NCBI GenBank assembly: GCA_024742755.1
Contig: JANSXW010000026.1
Location: forward strand, 1-55,435
Length of the DNA: 55,435 nt
Reading direction: 5' to 3'
Source: a bacterium
GTDB lineage: Bacteria > Bacteroidota > Bacteroidia > Chitinophagales > Saprospiraceae
Positions 18,064-25,926 of this stretch are shown in pieces. A program made the translations under genes and the position numbers. The stretch's first letter is position 1. Each line of letters starts with the position of its first letter. The notes beneath the pieces are model-generated. The model made no database searches, had not been told where the DNA came from, and saw nothing but the letters and a program-made list of their open reading frames with translations.

Positions 18064-19416
18064 CTAAAGCTTGAACTCAATAGGTATTATAAACTGTACG
18101 TCAACAGCCCTACTCCCTGATCTTCTGGAAGTGACCCATTTGATCTCCTGTTTTCGCATAGATTGCACAACCCGCAGCGCCTCCTCTCCCAGCCCGCCGC
18201 CAGGGTCCCTCACAATCGTTTCACTGCTTACCGTTCCGTCTTTTTCCACGATAAACCGGATTTTAGCTGTGCCTTCAATGCCCAGCCGGGCGGCTTCTTC
18301 CGGGTACTGAATATTTGATTGCAGGTAGGCATTCAATCGCTCCATTGCACATTTTTCCCGTTCGCTCCGGTCCGCTATGCCCTCACAGCCGGGAAAGCGC
18401 GGCATATTTAGCACCCATTTGAATACTTCCCCGCAACGGATTATAGGCGGTGGCGGCGGTGGCGGTGGTAAAAGCTTTGGATTGTCCGAACAGGCCTGCT
18501 CAAATATTTCCAAAGGCACATATAGGAATACCTCTGTGTCTGCAGCCTGCCCGCTGCGTTCGCCCGGCTCCCATCTTATAGCGGAATCGCGAGCCATTTG
18601 CCGGAGGAGCAACCGAATAGCACGGCTGTATTCTGGCCCAATCGTCCGTACCACATCTGCTTCCGGCTCCATCTGCCCATCTGCGCGGATGGTGAAGCGG
18701 GCGGTAACGCCCGGGTACTGAGGCAGGAAGCCTTGCTCCTTTGAAGGGCAGCGCAAATGGGCGCCCAAATATTCCTGAATCTGGGACAGGGTGCACTCGC
18801 TGACAGCGCCTTTCGCAGCCTCCTTATCGCAAGTTGCCAGCTGAGGTACAGCCCCTGGAGCTACCTGCCGCTGACCAGGCATTGCAGCACCTCTGAAAGT
18901 GAGCATCACAGTTGCAGCATCTTGCTTGTTTTTGTCTGCCAGGTTATTTTGTGACGCCCTCAAACTTGAAAAATGATGCTCCCGGAGGGGTACATAATAG
19001 GTCACCCGGTGCGCTCTGCCAAACGACTTGAACGGCACCCAGCGCATTTCCTCCCCCTTATTGGCCACTTTCAATAAAGCCCTCAAAGCAGCATCAGCAA
19101 AAGAGGACCCCAACCGGTCTCTGGCAATCCGGGCGTTTTCCATGTAGCCTTCAGCCGTAATTTCAAATTGTAAAATGATATAGCCCTTAGGATTTAGGCT
19201 ATCTTTTACCTCCGGGTTTTCAAGACTGCCTAATAAAGCTTCCCAAAACAACGATTCTGTGCAACTCCGGCGTTGCCCGTTGTCTCCTGCACAAGCAGCA
19301 AGGTATGGGGGTTCGTCGCCGTTAAGCCAGATAGATTCTTCGTGCAAGGCACCTCCTTCCGGCTGCCCCCAAGCCATGGCCGGCCCTAAAAGCCAAAACA
19401 ACAGTATCCGGTACAT
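18064..19416 (-). CDS. Exported protein with three TonB-C-like domains
   Basis: 450-residue protein with a signal peptide (MYRILLFWLLGPAMAWGQ) and no other membrane helix. Three TonB C-terminal-type modules can be seen: about residues 60-170 (YIILQFEITAEGYMENARI), 225-335 (VTARFTIRADGQMEPEADVV) and 370-450 (AKIRFIVEKDGTVSSETIV ending in VQFIIPIEFKL). A run of eight prolines separates modules 2 and 3. TonB-C domains contact TonB boxes of outer-membrane receptors, but without an inner-membrane anchor this protein cannot transduce energy alone. It starts 1 bp after the stop of a true TonB-like gene, so the two are one operon. Confidence 0.85.
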   Translation of the reverse strand: MYRILLFWLLGPAMAWGQPEGGALHEESIWLNGDEPPYLAACAGDNGQRRSCTESLFWEALLGSLENPEVKDSLNPKGYIILQFEITAEGYMENARIARDRLGSSFADAALRALLKVANKGEEMRWVPFKSFGRAHRVTYYVPLREHHFSSLRASQNNLADKNKQDAATVMLTFRGAAMPGQRQVAPGAVPQLATCDKEAAKGAVSECTLSQIQEYLGAHLRCPSKEQGFLPQYPGVTARFTIRADGQMEPEADVVRTIGPEYSRAIRLLLRQMARDSAIRWEPGERSGQAADTEVFLYVPLEIFEQACSDNPKLLPPPPPPPPIIRCGEVFKWVLNMPRFPGCEGIADRSEREKCAMERLNAYLQSNIQYPEEAARLGIEGTAKIRFIVEKDGTVSSETIVRDPGGGLGEEALRVVQSMRKQEIKWVTSRRSGSRAVDVQFIIPIEFKL

Positions 19417-19417
19417 T

Positions 19418-20155
19418 TTATTGGAGTTTAAATTTGACAGGCAGGTTAAACTGTACACGCACCGGCCGTCCCCGCTGTTTGCCCGGTACTGACCACTTAG
19501 GCATTTCGGCCACCACCCGCTCCACTTCTCTGCCACAGCCCCCGCCAATATCCCGAAGAATTTTGACCTGGCTTGCGCTGCCGTCTTTTTCAACTACAAA
19601 CTGCACATAGACGGTGCCTTCTATACCATTTTCACGGGCTGCTCCCGGGTAGCGGATATGCTGGTAGATGTAGCTGAGCAAAGCCGCATCAGAGCATTGC
19701 CCCCGTTCGGCTAAAGGCAACCCTGCACAGTCTCCAAAAACCGGCATTTCTTCCACGACCTTAAAAATAGGCGGAGCTTCTTCCTCAGGCTTGGGCGGTA
19801 TTGGCGTGGGTTCGTAAATTACCGGTTCCGGCGCACCCACTGCCAGGCCGGGTTCTGCCATAACGGGCAGGTCGATGATTAGCGGCTCCGGTGTGAAAGC
19901 CGCGATGGGCTCCTCTACCGGTTCGATTTCGGCCGTGGGCAGCTGAGGTGGTTTAGGACGGGGCTGAGCGGATTGGGTGCGCACGACTTCGTACTCTAAT
20001 TCGTTAGTGAGCATTCGTTCTCTATAACGTTCAGGCAGGGAGTCTTCTACAGTCCAGTTGAAGGCCGTGATCACCAGGCCAAGAGCGGCGATCAGCCCAA
20101 GCTGGAGATTGGCGCTGCGGGCATGCCGCAGGCGGGAAATATCTGTTCTTTTCAT
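19418..20155 (-). CDS. TonB-like energy transducer
   Basis: 245-residue TonB-family protein. A basic cytoplasmic start (MKRTDISRLRHARSANLQ) precedes one transmembrane helix (about residues 17-36), then a Pro/Glu-rich periplasmic spacer (for example PEPVIYEPTPIPPKPEEEAP) and a C-terminal TonB domain (VYVQFVVEKDGSASQVKIL, ending VRVQFNLPVKFKL). It would couple ExbB/ExbD to outer-membrane transporters; exbBD are not in the window. The ATG at 20155 is preferred over open sequence upstream, which has no helix-friendly start. The second, unanchored TonB-C protein follows by 1 bp. Confidence 0.9.
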   Translation of the reverse strand: MKRTDISRLRHARSANLQLGLIAALGLVITAFNWTVEDSLPERYRERMLTNELEYEVVRTQSAQPRPKPPQLPTAEIEPVEEPIAAFTPEPLIIDLPVMAEPGLAVGAPEPVIYEPTPIPPKPEEEAPPIFKVVEEMPVFGDCAGLPLAERGQCSDAALLSYIYQHIRYPGAARENGIEGTVYVQFVVEKDGSASQVKILRDIGGGCGREVERVVAEMPKWSVPGKQRGRPVRVQFNLPVKFKLQ

Positions 20156-20328
20156 GATGGCAATGGTTTTGCCACCGGGCCCAGTGTGGTTAATTTTTCG
20201 GGAATCGATTACAACCTGACTGATGCAGAAATGTTCTTGTTTGGTGTGCAGCGCTTGATTTTTCAAGCATTTGTCAGTAAATAGCGGACAATCGCTGTGC
20301 GAGCAGTGTTCATTTAAAGCCAGAGCAA

Positions 20329-21585
20329 GTGATAAAATTCGAGCGGTTTGAGCTCCAAAATGGCCTGAGAGTCATCGTTCATGAGGACGACAGCACGCCC
20401 ATGGCGGCAGTCAACGTGCTGTATAATGTAGGGGCAAGGGATGAATCTCCGGACAAGACCGGGTTTGCTCACCTCTTCGAGCACCTGATGTTTGGGGGCT
20501 CTGCCAATGTTTCTGATTTTGATACGCCCATCCAAATGGCGGGTGGCGATAACAACGCCTTTACCAACAACGACATCACCAACTTCTACGAAGTCCTGCC
20601 AGCCGAAAACCTGGAAACGGCATTCTGGCTGGAATCCGACCGAATGATGGCCCTCAATTTTGATGAGGAGGTACTGGAAGTGCAGCGCAAGGTGGTGCTC
20701 GAAGAGTTTAAAGAGACCTGCCTCAACGAGCCTTACGGAGATGTGTGGCATCATATTGCTGACATGGCCTACAAAGTCCACCCCTACCGCTGGCCTACCA
20801 TCGGGAAAGTGCCCAAGCATGTAGAAGATGCGACGATTGAAGATGTGAAGGACTTCTTCTACACCCATTACCGGCCCAATAATGCCATTTTATCTGTAGC
20901 AGGCAATGTAACGGCTGCAGAAGTCCGACGTCTGTCCGAAAAGTGGTTTGGCGAAATCCCCCGCGGCCCCGAAAGAAAGCGGCAACTGCCTCAGGAGCCG
21001 CCACAGGAGCGGTTTGAAAAACGGATCAATGAAGCCAACGTACCCGTGGATGCGCTGTACCTGGCTTTTCATATGCCTTCGCGCTATCAGCGGGATTACT
21101 ATGTGGTGGATTTGATCTCTGACGTCCTCAGCAACGGCAGCTCCTCCCGCCTGTACCGCAGGCTGCTGAAGGAGCAACAGCTCTTCACGACCATTGATTG
21201 CTACGTCACCGGAAGTATAGACCCCGGCCTCCTCGTCATAGAAGGCCAGCCGGCAGAAGGCGTAAGCCTGGAAACTGCAGCGGAGGCGATCTGGAAGGAA
21301 CTGGAATTGCTCAAAGCGGCTCCCATACCGGAAAGAGAGCTGGAAAAACTGAAGAACAAGGTAGAAAGCACCCTGATTTTCTCAGAGCTTAATGTAGTCA
21401 ACAAAGCGATGAACCTGGGCTTCTTCGAATTGCTGGGCGATGCAGACCTGATCAATCAGGAAGCAGCACTGTACCAAGAGATTACTACAGAAGACCTGCA
21501 CCGGGCGGCCAGGGCCATTCTCACCGAGGAAAACTGTTCGGAGTTGTTTTATAAGGCAAAACCGGGGCAAATTCTCTCAGCATGA
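20329..21585 (+). CDS. M16 family zinc metallopeptidase
   Basis: 418-residue insulinase/pitrilysin-type peptidase. The inverted zinc motif HLFEH is intact at residues 48-52, and the downstream acidic ligand region VQRKVVLEEFKE follows about 75 residues later. The C-terminal half has the DVLSNGSSSRLYRRL block seen in the family. No signal peptide is seen, so it is probably cytoplasmic. The start is a GTG at 20329; no in-frame ATG exists upstream. Bacteroidota M16 genes commonly come as an active/inactive pair, but here there is only one, so a homodimer or a distant partner is expected. It diverges from the TonB genes. Confidence 0.93.
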   Translation: MIKFERFELQNGLRVIVHEDDSTPMAAVNVLYNVGARDESPDKTGFAHLFEHLMFGGSANVSDFDTPIQMAGGDNNAFTNNDITNFYEVLPAENLETAFWLESDRMMALNFDEEVLEVQRKVVLEEFKETCLNEPYGDVWHHIADMAYKVHPYRWPTIGKVPKHVEDATIEDVKDFFYTHYRPNNAILSVAGNVTAAEVRRLSEKWFGEIPRGPERKRQLPQEPPQERFEKRINEANVPVDALYLAFHMPSRYQRDYYVVDLISDVLSNGSSSRLYRRLLKEQQLFTTIDCYVTGSIDPGLLVIEGQPAEGVSLETAAEAIWKELELLKAAPIPERELEKLKNKVESTLIFSELNVVNKAMNLGFFELLGDADLINQEAALYQEITTEDLHRAARAILTEENCSELFYKAKPGQILSA

Positions 21586-21592
21586 GCTGTTT

Positions 21593-22336
21593 TTAAGGCA
21601 ACCGCAACACATCCGATTCCGTAAACAAATCCGGAACTTTAATCTCCAGCCCGGGATTGGCGTAAAGTGCACGCGGCACTGAAATATCCCCCAGGTACAA
21701 TTCGCCCCGGTAGCGCTGTACAGCTTCCTGATACAGCCCGCTTTTCGGCAATGCCAAAGTGAGGGTAGCCCGCGCTTTGATAGCCGGCGTATGGACAACA
21801 CCAGCGGTGAGCTCTATGCCCGAAGGCGTATCCAGCGCCAGCGTGGGAGCAGCCTGCCGGTTCGCCCATTCAATATAGGTTTTGATAATACCCTGTGGGT
21901 CGCCCATCAACCGGTAACCAATGAGCCCGTCGATGATGAGTTCTCCTTCAAAGCGCTGGGGCAAGTCTGTGACTGTGGAAAAACCCGCCCCCATTGCTGA
22001 TAGGGTTTGATATTGCTGCGCAGTGGCTTTGGTGAGCGCTTCGGGCGAATGGCTGAGGAAAATTTGCACTTTAGCCCCCCAATTGATGAGCCGACGGGCA
22101 GCGACCAGTGCGCCTCCGCCATTGTGCCCTTTCCCAACCAGTATGCCTACGGACTTACCGGCAGGAATGCCATCTAAAAAACGGTCGCGGGCCAGAATCG
22201 CCAGGCAGCGCCCCGCATTTTCCATCATCTGCAACAAAGTAATGCCGTAGAATTCCGTCATCAAACGGTCGACTTCTATCATTTGGCGTACATCAAGGGT
22301 AGGGACCTCGTCCCGAAAAACGCGTATACTGCTCAT
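21593..22336 (-). CDS. nnrE: NAD(P)H-hydrate epimerase (YjeF_N domain)
   Basis: 247-residue stand-alone epimerase that repairs the R form of hydrated NAD(P)H. Family features are the N-terminal VRQMIEVDRLMTEFYGI, LLQMMENAGR, the phosphate-binding VGKGHNGGGALVAARRL, and LIIDGLIGY. The C-terminal ADP-dependent dehydratase domain found in fused NnrD/NnrE proteins is absent, so that activity must be encoded elsewhere. The ATG at 22336 is chosen over 50 further open codons with no family similarity. It lies 68 bp downstream of the GNAT gene and may be the last gene of the minus-strand operon. Confidence 0.93.
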   Translation of the reverse strand: MSSIRVFRDEVPTLDVRQMIEVDRLMTEFYGITLLQMMENAGRCLAILARDRFLDGIPAGKSVGILVGKGHNGGGALVAARRLINWGAKVQIFLSHSPEALTKATAQQYQTLSAMGAGFSTVTDLPQRFEGELIIDGLIGYRLMGDPQGIIKTYIEWANRQAAPTLALDTPSGIELTAGVVHTPAIKARATLTLALPKSGLYQEAVQRYRGELYLGDISVPRALYANPGLEIKVPDLFTESDVLRLP

Positions 22337-22404
22337 GGAATGGATTCGTTTCGGTTGCAATAGTACGTATTCTCCGGGAGTTTTTCCGGAATATGGAGCG
22401 GTCT

Positions 22405-22716
22405 TTATTCGCTGACATTGATGCCGGGCGCCAAAATAGACTTCCACTCCGGGTGGCGGGCGATGTAGCCAGCCATGTAGGGGCACAGGGGCATTACTAC
22501 AAGATCTTTGTCTTTGGCATAGGTCAGTGCGGCTACTGCCAGATGGCTGCCAATGCCATTGCCTTCCAGCCCCCGGGGCACCTCAGTATGAGACAGAATC
22601 AGTTTCTGGCTCGTCATGATATACTCAGCCACAGCTGTTTTGCCTTCGATTTTCACCTCAAACCTGCGTCTTTCAGGATTATGCTGCACGGGGTGCTGCG
22701 CAAGATCAATTTTCAT
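22405..22716 (-). CDS. Small GNAT-type acetyltransferase (YjdJ-like)
   Basis: 103-residue protein of the short GNAT subgroup: MKIDLAQHPVQHNPERRRFE start, a beta-turn FEVKIEGKTAVAEYI, then SHTEVPRGLEGNGIGSHLAV, the acetyl-CoA-binding loop, and the ending LCPYMAGYIARHPEW. The catalytic target is unknown; short relatives are annotated as putative N-acetyltransferases. Its start overlaps the stop of the DUF6702 gene by 4 bp (ATGA), indicating translational coupling. Confidence 0.9.
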   Translation of the reverse strand: MKIDLAQHPVQHNPERRRFEVKIEGKTAVAEYIMTSQKLILSHTEVPRGLEGNGIGSHLAVAALTYAKDKDLVVMPLCPYMAGYIARHPEWKSILAPGINVSE

Positions 22717-23225
22717 TGTTCAAAATTTATGCTGACTTGCTGCACCTCCAAGTCCATTTGGGCAGTGTAGCGGCGGTCAGCGTCCAGGCCAAGGAAAAAC
22801 ATGTTGACCTGCTGAGGAAATGTTGTGACTAATATCGCATTATATACCTGAAGCACGTTCAGCTGCTGAGGCGATAACGGAACACTTTTGAAATAAAGCA
22901 CCAGCCCCATCTGCTGCTCCGGTTGCATCCGAAGGTAGTCCAGGCAGATTTCTTCGCTGCCGGCCCACAGGTCGAATACCTGATCGAAGTAGCCTTCCAG
23001 GTAGCTGAGCAACTCGGGGTCATCGGCTTGCTGAACAATATTGCAGCGGTAGCCATAGTTCCGCAAAAAAGCGGCTTCCACATCATCCTGAAATACCCGG
23101 AAGCTCACTTCAAGGCAACGCTCCTCCGGCTCGTATTTCACGGCTGTATAGCTCATCTTCAGCGGGTGCCAGCTACAGCACAACACGATCAGCATTACCC
23201 CCGCCAAAAACAGCCTCGCCCTCAT
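22713..23225 (-). CDS. DUF6702 family exported protein
   Basis: 170-residue protein with a hydrophobic signal segment (MRARLFLAGVMLIVLCCSW) and a DUF6702-like body beginning HPLKMSYTAVKYEPEERCLE followed by VSFRVFQDDVEAAF. The Cys-Cys-Ser in the signal region could be a lipobox-like site but is atypical. The function is unknown, although this family recurrently sits beside HupE/UreJ-type membrane proteins, as it does here. The start overlaps the HupE stop and the stop overlaps the GNAT start, both by 4 bp. Confidence 0.8.
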   Translation of the reverse strand: MRARLFLAGVMLIVLCCSWHPLKMSYTAVKYEPEERCLEVSFRVFQDDVEAAFLRNYGYRCNIVQQADDPELLSYLEGYFDQVFDLWAGSEEICLDYLRMQPEQQMGLVLYFKSVPLSPQQLNVLQVYNAILVTTFPQQVNMFFLGLDADRRYTAQMDLEVQQVSINFEQ

Positions 23226-23845
23226 GCCGCTACCATTAGCTCCAGGATAATGGTAATGGCAATGCCGCCTGCCGCCCCTGACACTACCAGATTCCACTCC
23301 CGGTGCGGCGCGCGCAGGGCCCGGGTAAACAACAATAGCAACAGCATAAACAGCCCCACCACGATCAACTGCCCGGCTTCCAGCCCCAGGTTGAAGGCCA
23401 GCAGCTGATTGACGATGCTGTTCTCCTCCCCCAGCAAAAACCGGAAGTAGTTGGAGAAGCCCATGCCGTGGATCAGCCCAAAAACCAGTGCCGCCCCGTA
23501 ATTGAACACCTGCCTGCGGTCAAATAGGCGCCCGCTGTCCTGAACGGCCCCTCTCCGGATGTTATGCACCGCCGTCAGCAAAATCGTAAGCGGAATGAGC
23601 AGGTCTATCCAGCCCTGCGGTACCCGGATGACATCCAGGGCAGCCAGCGCCAGCGTCAGGCTGTGCCCAATAGTGAAAGCGGTCACGAGTACCAGCACCT
23701 TACGCCATTCTTCCCACCGGTATAGCGCGCAGAGGGCCACAATAAACAGAATGTGGTCGTACCCCTGCAGGTCCAAAATATGGGTGAAGCCCAACTGAAG
23801 GTAGGTCCCAAACTCCTGTGCGAAGGCATTGTGCAGCAACATCAT
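23222..23845 (-). CDS. HupE/UreJ-like membrane protein
   Basis: 207-residue integral membrane protein with about six helices. The family signature near the N-terminus is LDLQGYDHILFIVALCALY (Asp-His for metal), and a second conserved block is FGLIHGMGFSNYFRFLLGEE. HupE/UreJ proteins are associated with nickel or cobalt uptake; the short HupE/UreJ_2 form seen here is common in this phylum, and its metal is not known. It starts 2 bp after the pirin stop (ATG at 23845 or 23842) and overlaps the DUF6702 gene by 4 bp. Confidence 0.87.
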   Translation of the reverse strand: MMLLHNAFAQEFGTYLQLGFTHILDLQGYDHILFIVALCALYRWEEWRKVLVLVTAFTIGHSLTLALAALDVIRVPQGWIDLLIPLTILLTAVHNIRRGAVQDSGRLFDRRQVFNYGAALVFGLIHGMGFSNYFRFLLGEENSIVNQLLAFNLGLEAGQLIVVGLFMLLLLLFTRALRAPHREWNLVVSGAAGGIAITIILELMVAA

Positions 23846-23847
23846 AG

Positions 23848-24693
23848 CTATCCCTTGTTAATCATCGGCACTTCAATAAGGATCAGTTCCGTGTCGGTGG
23901 CCGCTTCCACCGTGATGGCATCCGTTTCCCAAACACCGAAACCATCGCGGCGCTCCAGCGGCTGCCCGTTGATGGTGCATTGCCCTTCCAGCACGAAAGC
24001 GTACACGCCATTGCCGGCATACCGGATCGGGTACTTCACCGTTTTGCCGGCATCAAACGCACCCCGGCTGTATACCGCCTGCTGATGAATGTACAAGGCC
24101 TCCCCTTCTTCCGGAGACGCCAGCACCTGCCATTCATTGTCCCGGCCGGCCGGATCGAACCGCCGCTGATCGTAACGGGGCTTCAACCCCATCTGATTGG
24201 GGAACACCCAGGTTTGCAACAGCCTGCAGACTTCCGTTGGGCTTGCATTAGCTTCAGAATGCCGGATACCGGTCCCGGCTGACATCACCTGTACCTCACT
24301 TTCGCGTATGACGCCCTGCCCACCGTTGTTATCGGTATGCTGCAGCCCGCCTTCCAGCTGAATGGTAATGATCTCCATATTCTCATGCGGGTGCATGGGA
24401 AATGCGCCACCGCCGGCAATCCAGTCGTCGTTGAGTACCCGTAGCAGCCCGAAATTCATACGGTCCGGATCGTAGTACCGGTTGAAGGAAAAGGAGTGCT
24501 TGCCAATCAGCCAGCTGGCGCGGGTCTCGCCCCGGGTATCTGCTTTGTGCAATACACTTTTGAAGCCCGGGTCAGCAGTAACGGCCTGTGCGACCGCTAC
24601 AGATTTGGCCGACTGTTGGGGCGCTGTTTCAGAAGCGCAGCCCGATAGTATGAAGATTCCGGCAACGGCCAGAAAAGGAAGGAAGATTTTCAT
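23848..24693 (-). CDS. Pirin family protein with a lipoprotein signal
   Basis: 281-residue bicupin. The pirin core is LRVLNDDWIAGGGAFPMHPH followed by ENMEIIT (metal-ligand His/His/Glu), then a further His in IRHSEANAS, and TWVFPNQMGLKPRYDQRRFD. A C-terminal cupin (residues about 195-275) follows. Known pirins are cytoplasmic or nuclear metal-binding proteins, some with quercetin 2,3-dioxygenase activity. Here the N-terminus is a lipoprotein signal, MKIFLPFLAVAGIFILSGC, with Cys19, so this one should be periplasmic and membrane-anchored. Its start overlaps the nitroreductase stop by 4 bp. Confidence 0.9.
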   Translation of the reverse strand: MKIFLPFLAVAGIFILSGCASETAPQQSAKSVAVAQAVTADPGFKSVLHKADTRGETRASWLIGKHSFSFNRYYDPDRMNFGLLRVLNDDWIAGGGAFPMHPHENMEIITIQLEGGLQHTDNNGGQGVIRESEVQVMSAGTGIRHSEANASPTEVCRLLQTWVFPNQMGLKPRYDQRRFDPAGRDNEWQVLASPEEGEALYIHQQAVYSRGAFDAGKTVKYPIRYAGNGVYAFVLEGQCTINGQPLERRDGFGVWETDAITVEAATDTELILIEVPMINKG

Positions 24694-25295
24694 GATCCGG
24701 TAATTTTATGGGTGAAGGTATTCAGTGGTTTCCGGCTGCGGGGGCCCTGCTCGCGGCTGCGAAGGGGTTCATCGAGCTGCTCCGGATCTCCGAGATAACC
24801 CAAAGCTATAAAACAGACCGGCTCCAGCCCCTCTTTGTTCAGGCCAAATTCCGCAACGGTTTTTTCGTAGTCGAAGCCGCCCATCATATGGCCGTAGATG
24901 TCCAAGTCTGCTGCCTGTAGCAACAGGTTGGTATTGGCAGCACCGGTATCGTGCAGGTAGTGCCGGTTGGGGCGGCCATTGCGGCCCAGGTTAGGCTGCG
25001 CCAGGCTCAGCACCAACACACCCGCATCCTTGGCCCAGGCTTGATTGCCCTCATTGAGGCAGGACAGCAAACGGTTGAAACCTGCCTCCTCCGCATGATG
25101 CGCATAAATGTACTGCCAGGGCTGCTCGTTGAATGCACTCGCGGCCCAGCTCGCTGCCTCAAAAAGCGTATCAAGGATCATTTCAGGCACGGGCTGACTG
25201 GAAAAAGCCCGGGGGCTCCATCGTTTGCCAATCAGCGGATGTACCGATGTCTCCGTTTTTGCTGATTTGCTTTCCAGAAATTGTTGATTCGTCAT
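24690..25295 (-). CDS. Nitroreductase family oxidoreductase
   Basis: 201-residue FMN-dependent nitroreductase-like protein. The N-terminal flavin-binding arginines occur in GKRWSPRAFSSQPVPEM, followed by ASWAASAFNEQPWQYIYA and the central GAANTNLLLQAADLDIYGHM. The C-terminus ends LGDPEQLDEPLRSREQGPRS followed by RKPL. The family reduces nitro compounds, quinones or flavins in the cytoplasm with NAD(P)H. The ATG at 25295 is used; a TTG nine codons upstream is less likely. It heads the overlapping five-gene operon running to 22405. Confidence 0.93.
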   Translation of the reverse strand: MTNQQFLESKSAKTETSVHPLIGKRWSPRAFSSQPVPEMILDTLFEAASWAASAFNEQPWQYIYAHHAEEAGFNRLLSCLNEGNQAWAKDAGVLVLSLAQPNLGRNGRPNRHYLHDTGAANTNLLLQAADLDIYGHMMGGFDYEKTVAEFGLNKEGLEPVCFIALGYLGDPEQLDEPLRSREQGPRSRKPLNTFTHKITGS

Positions 25296-25468
25296 AGCAG
25301 AATGTTTCTTTTCGATGTTCAAACATCAAAAATAAGGGTTTTATTTCTTTTTTGCAACCGGCGTGGGGCCCATATCGGGCTTTCAGGCAAAACTGCGGAG
25401 GTTTAACACCAATGGGCAAGAATGGTTAACTTTTGCAGCTGCCATTCGTCTACGATTAGAATCACTAA

Positions 25469-25867
25469 TACTGTACCACCAATGACGCTCAGCCGCCCCT
25501 GTACGGTTTGTACAAGGTAGATACGATGGTGCGCAATCAGGATACCCTTCCTCCGCTAATTACAGATGGGCGGCGCTGGCAGCACATTGCGGTGGAATTC
25601 CCCGGGCGGGCGGTAATACAGACTATGCCGGGGCACCTGCGGTGGTTTGATCTCGAGGTGGACACCTCAGCGCAGCGGGCCATATTCTCAGAGGGACGTT
25701 TCAGCGATACGTTGTACTACGATCGTGCTGGTGCTGTTTCCTGGCACTTCCGGGGTATCGTTCGGGGCGACACAGTAACGGTAAAGGCCACAAGATGGGA
25801 CAAGGAGCAATTCCTGCTGATGGGCAGAGGATTCAACTGGGTGAATGAAAGCCCGTTCAACCGGTAA
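25469..25867 (+). pseudogene. 5'-truncated remnant of a membrane-protein C-terminal domain
   Basis: An in-frame run of 132 sense codons ends at a TAA at 25865-25867. It starts just after an in-frame TAA (25466-25468) with no ATG before 25526. The translation (DAQPPLYGLYKVDTMVRNQD, then TLPPLITDGRRW, AVIQTMPGHLRWFDLEVDTS) reads through the apparent start and resembles the extracytoplasmic C-terminal domain of DoxX-like or related Bacteroidota membrane proteins. That similarity is from memory only. The absence of an upstream start and of any transmembrane part suggests a surviving 3' fragment. If it is expressed, translation might begin at the ATG at 25526. Confidence 0.55.
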
Positions 25868-25906
25868 AAAAACCGGGAGCAGAACCACTCTTGCCCTACT
25901 CCCGGT
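25866..25906 (-). terminator. Minus-strand terminator of the FG-GAP lipoprotein gene
   Basis: ACCGGGAG (25872-25879) pairs with CTCCCGGT (25899-25906). Read on the minus strand the stem is followed by seven T residues (25872-25866). It lies 20 bp after the stop at 25927. Confidence 0.75.
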
Positions 25907-25926
25907 CTGCTCGCCGCATTCAGGGG

